The notes below the pieces were generated by a model. That model searched no databases, was not told the DNA's origin, and saw nothing but the letters and a program-made list of their open reading frames with translations. The translations under genes were made by a program, and so were the position numbers. Positions 16,835-26,097 of a DNA stretch of 64,000 nucleotides are shown here, piece by piece. Every line of letters starts with the position of its first letter. The first letter of the stretch is position 1. This stretch comes from Pseudomonas sp. QS1027 (GTDB lineage Bacteria > Pseudomonadota > Gammaproteobacteria > Pseudomonadales > Pseudomonadaceae): assembly GCF_002814235.1 (NCBI RefSeq), contig NZ_PHSU01000036.1, forward strand, positions 1 to 64,000. The letters are read 5' to 3'.

Positions 16835-18073
16835 ATGGACACCCTTGAACTGCCGTTCAGCAGTTGGCTCAATGCCCCGGCTCATCGTGCCTGGTTGCTG
16901 GCCGAAGGCCGGCGGCTGCTGGCGTTTGCCAAGGCCTCGCGTCTGGCCGAAGGTTTCGGCAATCTCGACGAGCGCGGGCAACTGGCGGACGACGCCATGG
17001 CCGAAACCATGAACACCGCGCGCATGACCCATAGTTTCGCCATGGCCCATATCCAGGGAATTCCCGGCTGCCTGGGACTGGTCGACCATGGTGTCGCCGC
17101 CCTCTGGGGACCATTGCGCGATGCCGTTCACGGCGGTTGGTACGCGGTCCCCGATCACCGCGATGGCAACAGCGGCAAGGCCGCCTACCTGCACGCCTTT
17201 GTCGCCCTGGCCGCGAGTTCCGCGGTGGTTGCCGGCAGCGCCGATGCCCCGCGCCTGCTGGCCGAAGCGATCCGGGTGCTCGAGACACATTTCTGGAGCG
17301 AGGAGGAGGGCACCCTGCGCGAGTCCTTCGTCCGCGATTGGCAGCAGGAAGAAGCCTATCGCGGCGCCAACAGCAATATGCACGGCACCGAGGCCTTCCT
17401 CGCCCTGGCGGATGTCACCGGTGACAGTCGCTGGCTGGATCGCGCGCTGCGCATCGTCGAACGGGTGATCCACGATCACGCCGCCGCCAACGATTTCATG
17501 GTCATCGAGCACTTCGATCGCCAGTGGCAACCCCTTCGCGAGTACAACCACGACAACCCGGCGGACGGCTTTCGCCCCTATGGCACCACGCCCGGCCACG
17601 GCTTCGAATGGGCACGACTGGTCCTGCACCTGGAGGCCGCGCGCCGCCAGGCCGGCCTGCTCACCCCCGATTGGTTGTTGAGCGACGCCCGCGGTTTGTT
17701 CGACAGCGCCTGCCGTCACGGCTGGCACGCTGATGGCACGCCGGGCATCGTCTACACGCTGGACTGGAACAACCGCCCGGTGGTTCGCCAGCGCCTGCAC
17801 TGGACCCATGCCGAAGCCAGCGCAACGGCCGCGGCCCTGCTCCGGCGCACGGGTGAGGCGCAGTACGAAACCTGGTATCGGCGCTTCTGGGATTTCATCG
17901 AGTTGCACTTCATCGATCAGGCGCTGGGCAGCTGGCATCACGAACTGGATGAGCACAATCGCCCCGATGCCAGGATCTGGGGCGGCAAACCCGACCTCTA
18001 TCACGCCTTTCAAGCGGTGCTGCTTCCGGGCCTGCCACTCGCCCCGAGCCTCGCGAGCGCTCTGGCCCGGTAA
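16835..18073 (+). CDS. AGE-family sugar isomerase/epimerase (mannose isomerase-like)
   Basis: 412 residues from the ATG at 16835, chosen by AAAGG 8 bases upstream; a longer frame to 16724 would run through the promoter. It belongs to the N-acylglucosamine 2-epimerase superfamily, an (alpha/alpha)6 barrel: early MTHSFAMAHIQGIPG, DHGVAAL and GGWYAV, then ANSNMHGTEAFLALADVTGD, GHGFEWARLVL and a late LHWTHAEASATAA and GGKPDLYHAFQA. The conserved histidines in these blocks fit D-mannose/D-fructose (ManI) or YihS-type aldose-ketose isomerases. Its promoter and leader duplicate those of gtsA, so it is probably a glucose-regulon member that brings mannose or fructose into the pathway. Substrate is inferred. 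Confidence 0.85.
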   Translation: MDTLELPFSSWLNAPAHRAWLLAEGRRLLAFAKASRLAEGFGNLDERGQLADDAMAETMNTARMTHSFAMAHIQGIPGCLGLVDHGVAALWGPLRDAVHGGWYAVPDHRDGNSGKAAYLHAFVALAASSAVVAGSADAPRLLAEAIRVLETHFWSEEEGTLRESFVRDWQQEEAYRGANSNMHGTEAFLALADVTGDSRWLDRALRIVERVIHDHAAANDFMVIEHFDRQWQPLREYNHDNPADGFRPYGTTPGHGFEWARLVLHLEAARRQAGLLTPDWLLSDARGLFDSACRHGWHADGTPGIVYTLDWNNRPVVRQRLHWTHAEASATAAALLRRTGEAQYETWYRRFWDFIELHFIDQALGSWHHELDEHNRPDARIWGGKPDLYHAFQAVLLPGLPLAPSLASALAR

Positions 18074-18103
18074 TCTTCGGCTGATAACGGCAACGAAAAT
18101 CAT

Positions 18104-18168
18104 GTAACCATGCGGTGACATTTGCACGTCCCTTCGTTACCTGCGAGGGGCCTTGCCTTGACTAGAAT
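18104..18168 (+). promoter_or_regulatory. GltR-type promoter, copy 2 (before gtsA)
   Basis: GTNAC half-sites start at 18104, 18115 and 18136 and TAGAAT lies at 18163-18168, the same spacing as copy 1. The block GTGACATTTGC is shared exactly by the two copies. Confidence 0.65.
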
Positions 18169-18201
18169 CCCATGCAGCGCAAGCACCAGACTTGCATGCA
18201 T

Positions 18202-18209
18202 AACAACAA
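18202..18209 (+). promoter_or_regulatory. Hfq/Crc CA motif before gtsA
   Basis: AACAACAA followed directly by GAAAGG. The AANAANAA pattern over the ribosome binding site fits catabolite repression of glucose uptake by Crc/Hfq. Confidence 0.6.
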
Positions 18210-18223
18210 GAAAGGTACTACAG

Positions 18224-19510
18224 ATGAATTCGATTTCCCGCCTCGCCGCCGTCGTTTCTCTCGCCTCGTTGTTTCCCCTAAGTGCTCTTGCCGCCGACTC
18301 GAAAGGGTCCGTGGAAGTTGTCCATTGGTGGACTTCCGGTGGTGAAAAAGCCGCGGTCGATGTCCTCAAGGCTCAAGTAGAAAAAGACGGTTTTACCTGG
18401 AAAGACGGCGCAGTCGCCGGCGGCGGCGGTGCCACCGCCATGACCGTGCTGAAAAGCCGTGCCGTAGCCGGCAACCCACCGGCCATGGCGCAGATCAAGG
18501 GGCCGGACATCCAGGAGTGGGCGTCTACCGGGCTGCTCGATACTGACGTCCTGAAGACCACTGCCAAAGAAGAGAAGTGGGACAGCCTGCTCGACAAGAA
18601 AGTCTCCGATACCGTGAAGTACAACGGTGATTACGTGGCCGTGCCGGTGAACATTCACCGCGTCAACTGGCTGTGGATCAACCCTGAAGTCTTCAAGAAA
18701 GCCGGTATCGAAAAAGCACCGACCACCCTCCAGGAATTCTACGCTGCCGGTGACAAGCTCAAGGCCGCAGGCTTCATTGCGCTCGCCCACGGCGGTCAGC
18801 CTTGGCAGGACAGCACCGTGTTTGAAGCGGTGGTGTTGTCGGTCATGGGCGTTGATGGCTACAAGAAAGCCCTGGTCGACCTGGATAACGCCACGCTGAC
18901 CGGTCCTGAAATGGTCAAGGCGCTGACCGAGCTGAAGAAAGTCGCGACCTATATGGACGTCGACGGCAAGGGCCAGGACTGGAACCTGGAAGCGGCCAAG
19001 GTCATCAACGGCAAGGCCGGCATGCAGATCATGGGTGACTGGGCCAAGAGCGAGTGGACAGCGGCCAAGAAAGTCGCTGGCAAGGACTATGAATGCGTAG
19101 CCTTCCCGGGCACTGAAAAAGCCTTCACCTACAACATCGACTCCCTGGCGGTGTTCAAGCAGAAAGACAAAGGCACCGCGGCAGGCCAGCAGGACATCGC
19201 CAAGGTCGTCCTCGGTGAGAACTTCCAGAAAGTCTTCAGCATCAACAAGGGCTCGATCCCGGTTCGTAACGACATGCTGAGCGACATGGGCAAGTACGGT
19301 TTCGACTCCTGTGCCCAGACGGCTGCGAAGGACTTCCTGGCAGATGCCAAGACCGGCGGCCTGCAACCGAGCATGGCGCACAACATGGCGACCACGCTGG
19401 CCGTGCAGGGGGCGTTCTTTGATGTCGTGACCAACTACATCAACGACCCGAAAGCCGATCCAGCCGATGCCGCCAAGAAACTCGGCGCGGCGGTCAAGTC
19501 CGCCAAGTAG
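18224..19510 (+). CDS. gtsA: Glucose ABC transporter, periplasmic binding protein
   Basis: Captures glucose in the periplasm and delivers it to GtsBC. 428 residues from the ATG at 18224 (AAAGG upstream), giving a clean signal peptide of about 24 residues ending PLSALAA-DSKG; the longer frame would bury it. It is a CUT1-type family 1 binding protein: VEVVHWWTSGGEKAAVDVL, GNPPAMAQIKGPDIQEWA and GKAGMQIMGDWAKSEW. It heads gtsABCD-oprB, with a REPIN between gtsA and gtsB that may let gtsA be made in excess. Expression should answer to GltR and Crc/Hfq. Confidence 0.95.
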   Translation: MNSISRLAAVVSLASLFPLSALAADSKGSVEVVHWWTSGGEKAAVDVLKAQVEKDGFTWKDGAVAGGGGATAMTVLKSRAVAGNPPAMAQIKGPDIQEWASTGLLDTDVLKTTAKEEKWDSLLDKKVSDTVKYNGDYVAVPVNIHRVNWLWINPEVFKKAGIEKAPTTLQEFYAAGDKLKAAGFIALAHGGQPWQDSTVFEAVVLSVMGVDGYKKALVDLDNATLTGPEMVKALTELKKVATYMDVDGKGQDWNLEAAKVINGKAGMQIMGDWAKSEWTAAKKVAGKDYECVAFPGTEKAFTYNIDSLAVFKQKDKGTAAGQQDIAKVVLGENFQKVFSINKGSIPVRNDMLSDMGKYGFDSCAQTAAKDFLADAKTGGLQPSMAHNMATTLAVQGAFFDVVTNYINDPKADPADAAKKLGAAVKSAK

Positions 19511-19531
19511 TTTCAGCACCGCAGGCTCCAG

Positions 19532-19615
19532 TGTAGGAGCCTGCTTGCTGGCGATTTCGATCTGACAGTCAACATCGTCGTTGGATGAGCAATCGCCAGC
19601 AAGCCGGCTCCTACA
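19532..19615. repeat. REPIN between gtsA and gtsB
   Basis: Arms 19532-19555 and 19592-19615 are nearly perfect reverse complements (TGTAGGAGCCTGCTTGCTGG...). As an intra-operon hairpin it could stabilise the upstream gtsA message. Confidence 0.85.
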
Positions 19616-19659
19616 GAGGATCTGCATGTAGTCCCTTTTCCCCTGTAGTGGATTTCCCC

Positions 19660-20568
19660 ATGAGTTCTGTTGCTGTGTTCAGCAAAGCCTCGCCGTTCGA
19701 TGCATTGCAGCGCTGGCTACCCAAACTGGTGCTGGCGCCCAGCATGTTCATCGTCCTGGTGGGCTTCTATGGCTACATCCTGTGGACGTTTGTACTGTCG
19801 TTCACCAACTCGACTTTCCTGCCGACCTACAAATGGGTCGGCCTGGCGCAATACGCACGGTTGTTCGACAACGACCGCTGGTGGGTGGCGAGCAAGAACC
19901 TGGCGCTGTTCGGCGGTTTGTTCATCGGCATCACCCTGGTGATCGGCGTGCTGCTGGCGGTCTTCCTCGACCAGCGCATCCGTCGCGAAGGTTTCATCCG
20001 CACCATTTACCTGTACCCGATGGCGCTCTCGATGATCGTCACCGGTACCGCCTGGAAATGGCTGCTCAACCCGGGCATGGGCCTGGACAAACTGTTGCGT
20101 GACTGGGGTTGGGAAGGCTTCCGCCTGGACTGGCTGATCGACCCCGATCGTGTGGTTTATTGCCTGGTGATCGCAGCGGTCTGGCAAGCCTCGGGGTTCA
20201 TCATGGCGATGTTCCTGGCCGGCCTGCGCGGTGTCGATCAATCGATCATCCGTGCCGCCCAGATCGATGGCGCGAGCCTGCCGAGGATCTACTGGAAAGT
20301 GGTGCTGCCAAGCCTGCGTCCGGTGTTCTTCAGCGCGGTGATGATCCTGGCGCATATCGCGATCAAGAGTTTCGACCTGGTGGCGGCGATGACTGCCGGT
20401 GGCCCGGGCTACTCGTCCGACCTGCCCGCCATGTTCATGTATTCCTTCACCTTCAGTCGCGGCCAGATGGGCATGGGCTCGGCCAGTGCGATTCTGATGC
20501 TCGGTGCGATTCTCGCGATCATCGTGCCTTACCTGTACTCCGAGCTGAGGACCAAGCGTAATGACTAG
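19660..20568 (+). CDS. gtsB: Glucose ABC transporter, permease subunit 1
   Basis: 302-residue inner-membrane permease (MalF/UgpA-like) with about six helices, starting near 27-50 (LVLAPSMFIVLVGFYGYILW). The EAA loop that docks the ATPase is DQSIIRAAQIDGASLPRIYWKVVLPSLRP, near 215-243. The start at 19660 (MSSVAVFS) was taken instead of a longer frame that translates the REPIN. It overlaps gtsC by 8 bp. Confidence 0.94.
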   Translation: MSSVAVFSKASPFDALQRWLPKLVLAPSMFIVLVGFYGYILWTFVLSFTNSTFLPTYKWVGLAQYARLFDNDRWWVASKNLALFGGLFIGITLVIGVLLAVFLDQRIRREGFIRTIYLYPMALSMIVTGTAWKWLLNPGMGLDKLLRDWGWEGFRLDWLIDPDRVVYCLVIAAVWQASGFIMAMFLAGLRGVDQSIIRAAQIDGASLPRIYWKVVLPSLRPVFFSAVMILAHIAIKSFDLVAAMTAGGPGYSSDLPAMFMYSFTFSRGQMGMGSASAILMLGAILAIIVPYLYSELRTKRND

Positions 20569-21406
20569 TCTCGCCCACAAACCGGCGATCAGCCTGAGCC
20601 GCATCGCCATCTACGCGGTGTTGATCATCGCCGTGCTGCTCTATCTGGTACCGCTGGTGGTCATGCTGTTGACCAGTTTCAAATCACCGGAAGACATCAG
20701 CACCGGCAACCTGCTGAGCTGGCCGACGGTGATCACCGATATCGGCTGGGTCAAGGCCTGGGCCACGGTCAACGGCTACTTCTGGAACTCGATCAAGATC
20801 ACCGTTCCGGCGGTGCTGATCTCCACCGCCATCGGTGCGTTGAACGGCTATGTGCTGTCGATGTGGCGCTTCCGCGGTTCGCAGTTGTTCTTCGGCCTGT
20901 TGCTGTTCGGCTGCTTCCTGCCGTTCCAGACCGTGCTGCTGCCAGCCTCGTTCACCCTCGGCAAGATGGGCCTGGCCAGTACCACCACGGGCCTGGTGTT
21001 CGTGCACATCGTTTACGGCCTGGCGTTCACCACGCTGTTCTTCCGCAACTACTACGTGAGCATTCCCGATGCGCTGGTGAAGGCAGCACGCCTGGATGGC
21101 GCGGGTTTCTTCACCATCTTCCGGCTGATCATTCTGCCGATGTCGACCCCGATCATCATGGTCTGCCTGATCTGGCAGTTCACCCAGATCTGGAACGACT
21201 TCCTCTTCGGTGTGGTGTTCTCCAGCGGTGATTCGCAGCCCATCACGGTGGCGTTGAACAACCTGGTCAACACCAGTACCGGGGTCAAGGAATACAACGT
21301 TGATATGGCAGCGGCGATGATCGCCGGGCTGCCGACCCTGCTGGTCTATGTGGTCGCAGGCAAGTATTTCGTGCGCGGGCTGACGGCCGGCGCAGTCAAG
21401 GGGTAA
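20561..21406 (+). CDS. gtsC: Glucose ABC transporter, permease subunit 2
   Basis: 281-residue partner permease (MalG/UgpE-like), about six helices, the first at 14-36. EAA loop: PDALVKAARLDGAGFFTIFRLIILP, near 170-194. It starts inside the gtsB stop region and is followed 2 bp later by gtsD, so translation is coupled along the transporter. Confidence 0.94.
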   Translation: MTSLAHKPAISLSRIAIYAVLIIAVLLYLVPLVVMLLTSFKSPEDISTGNLLSWPTVITDIGWVKAWATVNGYFWNSIKITVPAVLISTAIGALNGYVLSMWRFRGSQLFFGLLLFGCFLPFQTVLLPASFTLGKMGLASTTTGLVFVHIVYGLAFTTLFFRNYYVSIPDALVKAARLDGAGFFTIFRLIILPMSTPIIMVCLIWQFTQIWNDFLFGVVFSSGDSQPITVALNNLVNTSTGVKEYNVDMAAAMIAGLPTLLVYVVAGKYFVRGLTAGAVKG

Positions 21407-21408
21407 TC

Positions 21409-22569
21409 ATGGCAACGCTCGAACTTCGCAATGTAAACAAGACTTACGGCGCCGGTCTGCCGGACACCCTGAAGAACATCGAACTGTCGATTTCGGACGG
21501 TGAGTTCCTGATCCTGGTAGGGCCTTCGGGCTGTGGCAAGTCGACGCTGATGAACTGCATCGCGGGCCTGGAGAACATCACCGGCGGCGCGATCATGATC
21601 GATGACCAGGACGTCAGCGGCATGAGCCCGAAGGATCGTGACATCGCCATGGTGTTCCAGTCCTATGCGCTGTACCCGACCATGAGCGTGCGCGAGAACA
21701 TCGAGTTCGGTCTGAAAATCCGCAAGATGGCCCAATCGGCCATCGACGAAGAAGTCGCGCGGGTGGCCAAGCTGCTGCAGATCGAACACCTGCTCAACCG
21801 CAAGCCCGGCCAGTTGTCCGGTGGCCAGCAACAGCGCGTGGCCATGGGCCGTGCCCTGGCGCGGCGGCCGAAGATCTACCTGTTCGACGAACCGCTGTCC
21901 AACCTCGACGCCAAGCTGCGGGTCGAGATGCGCACCGAAATGAAACTGATGCACCAGCGCCTGAAAACCACCACGGTCTACGTGACCCACGACCAGATCG
22001 AAGCCATGACCCTGGGCGACAAAGTGGCGGTGATGAAGGACGGCATCATCCAGCAGTTCGGCACGCCGAAGCAGATCTACAACGACCCGGCGAACCTGTT
22101 TGTCGCCAGCTTCATCGGTTCGCCGCCGATGAACTTCATCCCCCTGCGCCTGCAACGCAAGGACGGTCGCCTGCTGGCCCTGCTCGACAGCGGCCAGGCC
22201 CGTTGCGAACTGCCGCTGGGGGTGACCGACGCCGGTCTTGAAGACCGCGAAATCATCCTCGGCATGCGCCCGGAGCAGATCAGCCTGATGCAGGGCGAGC
22301 CCAATGGCTTGCCGACCATCCGTGCCGAAGTACAGGTCACCGAACCGACCGGCCCGGACACCCTGGTGTTCGTCAACCTCAACGGGACCAAGGTCTGCTG
22401 CCGACTGGCACCGGATGTGGCGCCGCAGGTGGGCGAAACCCTGACCCTGCAATTCGATCCGGCCAAGGTGTTGTTGTTCGACGCCCAGACCGGCGAACGC
22501 CTGGGCGTGGTGGGTAAACCGCAAGCCCAGGTGCATACCGACAATGTGGCGCAATTCAAGGGCCGCTGA
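21409..22569 (+). CDS. gtsD: Glucose ABC transporter, ATP-binding subunit
   Basis: 386-residue MalK-type ATPase. Walker A GPSGCGKST at 38-46, Q-loop MVFQSYALYPTMSVREN near 82-98, signature LSGGQQQRVAMGRAL near 135-149, Walker B IYLFDEPLSNLDA, H-loop VYVTHDQIEAM. A C-terminal TOBE/OB regulatory part follows from about 240 (IGSPPMNFIPLRL) as in MalK/UgpC. It powers glucose import through GtsBC. Confidence 0.95.
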   Translation: MATLELRNVNKTYGAGLPDTLKNIELSISDGEFLILVGPSGCGKSTLMNCIAGLENITGGAIMIDDQDVSGMSPKDRDIAMVFQSYALYPTMSVRENIEFGLKIRKMAQSAIDEEVARVAKLLQIEHLLNRKPGQLSGGQQQRVAMGRALARRPKIYLFDEPLSNLDAKLRVEMRTEMKLMHQRLKTTTVYVTHDQIEAMTLGDKVAVMKDGIIQQFGTPKQIYNDPANLFVASFIGSPPMNFIPLRLQRKDGRLLALLDSGQARCELPLGVTDAGLEDREIILGMRPEQISLMQGEPNGLPTIRAEVQVTEPTGPDTLVFVNLNGTKVCCRLAPDVAPQVGETLTLQFDPAKVLLFDAQTGERLGVVGKPQAQVHTDNVAQFKGR

Positions 22570-22704
22570 TTGTGACGAGGGGGCTTGCTCCTGCGGGTCG
22601 CGAAGCGGCCCTCGAACCTGAGGCTGGGATGTATCAGGAAAAGCGTCTGCCAAAGAGATCCGACGCATTACAGACGATGTAAACCACGTTTGATAAAAAC
22701 CGTT

Positions 22705-22715
22705 AATAACAATAA
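22705..22715 (+). promoter_or_regulatory. Hfq/Crc CA motif before oprB
   Basis: AATAACAATAA contains two overlapping AANAANAA matches just upstream of the GAGG ribosome binding site of oprB. Confidence 0.5.
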
Positions 22716-22730
22716 GACGAGGATGTAGGG

Positions 22731-24077
22731 ATGAAAAAGAAAAACACCAATGCCCGCCTGTTCTGCCAATTGTCGGCGGCGGCAACACTGGTCCTGGCTG
22801 GTCATGCAATGGCGGACGATGCATTCAGCGCCAATTCCAAATGGATGACCGGTGACTGGGGTGGAGAGCGCACCAAGCTGATCGAGGAAGGCATCGACAT
22901 CAAGATGGATTATGTCGGTGAAGTCGGTAGCAACCTGCATGGTGGCTACAACAACGACCACACCTCGCGTTACGCCGACCAGTTTGGTCTGGGCGTGGCA
23001 CTGGATCTGCAAAAGCTGTGGGGCTGGGATAACACCCAGGCCAAGATCCAGCTCACCAACCGTAACGGTGAGAACATCTCCAATGATCGCATCGGCGACC
23101 CACGTGCCGGCACCTTGAGCTCCTCCCAGGAAGTCGACGGTCGCGGCCACATGGTCCGTCTGACCCAGCTGTGGATCCAGCACCAGATGTTCGACAACAA
23201 GCTGGACATCAAACTCGGTTACTTCGGCGAAGGCGAAGACTTCAACACCTTCCCTTGTGACTTCCAGAACCTGTCGTTCTGTGGCTCCCAGGTGGGTAAC
23301 TATGTCAACACCTGGTACAACTGGCCCGTCGCCCAGGCCGCTATTCGCGTGAAGTACAACATCACGCCTGAGCTGTATGCGCAAATCGGTGCGTACAACC
23401 AGAACCCGTCGCAGCTGGAACACGGTAACGGCTTCAAACTCAGCGGCAGCGGCACCAAGGGTACTGTCCTGCCGGTCGAACTGGTCTGGTCGCCGAAGGT
23501 CAACGACCTGCCGGGCGAATACCGTGTCGGTTACTACAAAAGCGCGGCTCCGGCTAATGACGTGCTCCGGGACAACAATGGTGGGGACGCTGCAACGAGC
23601 GGCCTGCCTTATCGTGTCCACAACAGCAAGCACGGTTACTGGTTCGTGGCGCAGCAGCAACTCACCAGCCACAACGGCGACGCTTCCCGCGGTCTGAACA
23701 TCGCGGCCAACGCGACCTTCCACGACAAGGCCACCAACCTCGTCGACAACTACCAGTCGCTGATGTTCGTGTACAAAGGGCCGTTCGATGCGCGTCCGAA
23801 GGATGACGTCGGGATCGGTTTCGCCCGTATCCATGTCAACCAGGACGTGAGGGAAAATGCCGAGGCGGAAAACGTGGCCAATAACGTCACCGACTACAAC
23901 AACCCGCTGTACTCGCCACTGCGCGACACCGAGTACAACACTGAAATCAACTACGGCTTCCACGTCACCAACTGGCTGACCGTGCGTCCCAACCTGCAAT
24001 ACGTTACCCACCCGGGTGGCGTGAATCAGGTCGACAACGCTGTGGTCGCAGGTCTGAAAATTCAGTCGGTCTTCTAA
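22731..24077 (+). CDS. oprB: Carbohydrate-selective outer membrane porin OprB
   Basis: Outer-membrane channel for glucose and related sugars. 448 residues: signal peptide of about 27 residues (LSAAATLVLAGHAMA-DDAF), then a beta-barrel with alternating amphipathic strands and aromatic belts (SKWMTGDWGGERTKL at the mature start, typical of OprB), ending in the aromatic-rich C-terminal strand finishing with Phe (LKIQSVF). A conserved pair of Cys (FPCDFQNLSFC) is present. It follows gtsD by about 160 bp and ends at a strong terminator. Confidence 0.95.
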   Translation: MKKKNTNARLFCQLSAAATLVLAGHAMADDAFSANSKWMTGDWGGERTKLIEEGIDIKMDYVGEVGSNLHGGYNNDHTSRYADQFGLGVALDLQKLWGWDNTQAKIQLTNRNGENISNDRIGDPRAGTLSSSQEVDGRGHMVRLTQLWIQHQMFDNKLDIKLGYFGEGEDFNTFPCDFQNLSFCGSQVGNYVNTWYNWPVAQAAIRVKYNITPELYAQIGAYNQNPSQLEHGNGFKLSGSGTKGTVLPVELVWSPKVNDLPGEYRVGYYKSAAPANDVLRDNNGGDAATSGLPYRVHNSKHGYWFVAQQQLTSHNGDASRGLNIAANATFHDKATNLVDNYQSLMFVYKGPFDARPKDDVGIGFARIHVNQDVRENAEAENVANNVTDYNNPLYSPLRDTEYNTEINYGFHVTNWLTVRPNLQYVTHPGGVNQVDNAVVAGLKIQSVF

Positions 24078-24116
24078 GGCTTCGACTGATAAGCTCTCTC
24101 TCTATGTGCGCATCTT

Positions 24117-24149
24117 GCGGATGGTCCACCAGACCGTCCGCTTTTTTTT
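24117..24149 (+). terminator. Intrinsic terminator after oprB
   Basis: 10-bp stem 24117-24126 with 24132-24141 (one G-U), 5-base loop, then T8. It ends the gts-oprB operon. Confidence 0.9.
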
Positions 24150-24238
24150 GGGGGCGCGGGTGAGGGCGGTTTGCCAGGGCAGGCGCCGCTCCCACGGTCA
24201 CATGGATACGGCAAAACGATTTTCAGGATTCGCGGCAC

Positions 24239-25090
24239 ATGCATGAGCAACCGCTACAACGCTTTTTCAAATCCCGGCGCGAGCAACCGGTGTTCCAGTG
24301 GGAGCGCTTTCAACAGCGCGAAGTCCTGGTGATCGACCATCCCTTGTGCCAGGCGGTGTTCAGCCGCCAGGGCGCGCAGTTGTTGCACTTCCAGCCACAG
24401 GGGCAGAAGCCCTGGTTGTGGTGCGCGGCCAAATGGCCGCAGGTCGGGGCGATTCGCGGCGGGGTGCCGGTGTGCTGGCCCTGGTATGGCCGGCATCCGA
24501 GCGAAAACGCCTGGCCATCCCATGGTTGGGCAAGGTTGATCGACTGGAAACTGCTGGAGAGCAGCAGCGATGACGAGGGTGTCAGCCTGCACTGGCGTTT
24601 GCAGCTCTGCGACTGGCAGGTTGACCTGCATGCGCGCCTGGGTGAAAACATGGACCTGCGCCTGAGCACCGAGCATCAGGACAGCGAACCGTGTCAGTTG
24701 AGCCATGCGCTGCACGCCTATTGGCGTATCGGTGACGTTGGTGAGGTAGCGCTGTCTGGGCTCGACGGTGCGCGGGGTTATGACCAGTTGAATCGCCAGG
24801 CATGCCGGCAGGAAGGCGAGTTGCGGGTTGATGGCGGTTGCCAGCGGGTGTTCCAGCATGACGGTGAACTGCACCTCAAGGATCACGCCTGGCAGCGGGA
24901 ATTGTGCATCGACACCGGCGACAGCGCCGACACCGTGGTCTGGCATCCGGGGCACCGGCCGTTGCTGGGGGTGAGCTGGAATGAAGTGATGGGTTTTGTC
25001 TGTGTCGAGGCCGCCAGTGGTGGCACCGACAGCCTGTGTCTGGCGCCCGGGGAGCGGGCGCATCTGAGCCTGCAGGCGCGGGCGGCCTGA
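24239..25090 (+). CDS. D-hexose-6-phosphate mutarotase (aldose 1-epimerase family)
   Basis: 283-residue YeaD-like protein. It probably interconverts alpha and beta anomers of glucose 6-phosphate, feeding Zwf. Family features: AIRGGVPVCWPWYGRHP near 69-85 (the RGG..P.CWPW block), SHGWARLIDW near 93-102, LSHALHAYWRIGD near 154-166 with the catalytic-type His, and VWHPG and GERAHLSL near the end. It lies after the oprB terminator and ends 1 bp from the convergent hexR stop. Its own promoter is not evident. Confidence 0.85.
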   Translation: MHEQPLQRFFKSRREQPVFQWERFQQREVLVIDHPLCQAVFSRQGAQLLHFQPQGQKPWLWCAAKWPQVGAIRGGVPVCWPWYGRHPSENAWPSHGWARLIDWKLLESSSDDEGVSLHWRLQLCDWQVDLHARLGENMDLRLSTEHQDSEPCQLSHALHAYWRIGDVGEVALSGLDGARGYDQLNRQACRQEGELRVDGGCQRVFQHDGELHLKDHAWQRELCIDTGDSADTVVWHPGHRPLLGVSWNEVMGFVCVEAASGGTDSLCLAPGERAHLSLQARAA

Positions 25091-25091
25091 T

Positions 25092-25961
25092 TCAGTTGAA
25101 CTCGTCGCCCACCGGATAACGGCTGGCGTTGAGGCTTTCCTTGATCTTGCGCAGGTGTGGCTGGAAATCCACGCCACGGCGCAGGGTCATGCCGGTCGCC
25201 AGCACGTCGAGCACCGTCAACTGGATGATCCGCGAGGTCATCGGCATGTAGATGTCGGTGTCTTCGGGCAGCGGGATATTCAGGCTCAGGGTACTGGCCT
25301 TGGCCAGGGGCGAACCCGCCGCCGTCAACCCCAGCACTGAAGCGCCGTTCTCCCGGGCAATACGCGCCACTTCCACCAGTTCCCGGGTACGCCCGGTATA
25401 GGAAATGATCACGAACAGCTCACCGGTGTGGGCCACCGAAGCGATCATCCGCTGCATCAGCACATCGGCATGGGCGGTGACCGCCAGGTTGAAGCGAAAG
25501 AACTTGTGCTGGGCATCCAGGGCCACCGGTGCCGAAGCGCCGAGGCCGAAGAAGTGGATCTGCCGGGCCTGGATCAACAGGTCGACGGCGCGGCTGATCA
25601 GGTTCGGGTCCAGGGCCTGGCAGGCACTGTCCAGGGACGCGATGGCGCTGCCGAAGATCTTCTGCGTGTAGGCCTCGGGATTATCGTCGGCTTCCACCGC
25701 ACGGCTCACATAGGCCGCGCCGCTGGCCAGGCTCTGGGCCAGTTGCAGCTTGAGTTCGGGATAACCGCTGACACCGAACGAGCGGCAGAAGCGGTTGACC
25801 GTCGGTTCGCTGACCGACGCCGCCTGGGCGAGGGCGGCGATGCTGAAACGGGTCGCCTGCTGCGGGTTGAGCAGGATGACTTCGGCGACTTTGCGCTCGG
25901 CCTTGTTCAGGTCTTCGAGGCGGCTCTGGATCTGCTCCAGTAAATTTCGCACGCGGTCCAT
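25092..25961 (-). CDS. hexR: HexR, RpiR-family repressor of hexose catabolism
   Basis: 289 residues from the ATG at 25961 (AAGGA 8 bases upstream; MDRVRNLLEQIQSRLEDLNKAERKVA is the usual HexR start). N-terminal HTH_6 domain to about 80 (FSIAALAQAASVSEPTVNRFCRS), C-terminal SIS sugar-phosphate-binding domain with IHFFGLGASAPVALDAQHKF and FVIISYTGRTREL. HexR represses zwf-pgl-eda, edd-glk and gapA until it binds KDPG (known in pseudomonads). It is divergent from zwf, with a HexR-like dyad between them. Confidence 0.95.
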   Translation of the reverse strand: MDRVRNLLEQIQSRLEDLNKAERKVAEVILLNPQQATRFSIAALAQAASVSEPTVNRFCRSFGVSGYPELKLQLAQSLASGAAYVSRAVEADDNPEAYTQKIFGSAIASLDSACQALDPNLISRAVDLLIQARQIHFFGLGASAPVALDAQHKFFRFNLAVTAHADVLMQRMIASVAHTGELFVIISYTGRTRELVEVARIARENGASVLGLTAAGSPLAKASTLSLNIPLPEDTDIYMPMTSRIIQLTVLDVLATGMTLRRGVDFQPHLRKIKESLNASRYPVGDEFN

Positions 25962-26097
25962 TTGGTGATTCCTTGATTCGAGGCAACTTGGGTTCTGCAG
26001 GGCCCGGAACAATGCCCTTGGGCAGCTCCCGGCGGTGGCCTATCCTACTGATGGCGTGTGATGACCACCACTCGGAATCATCATATTGATAAAATGT

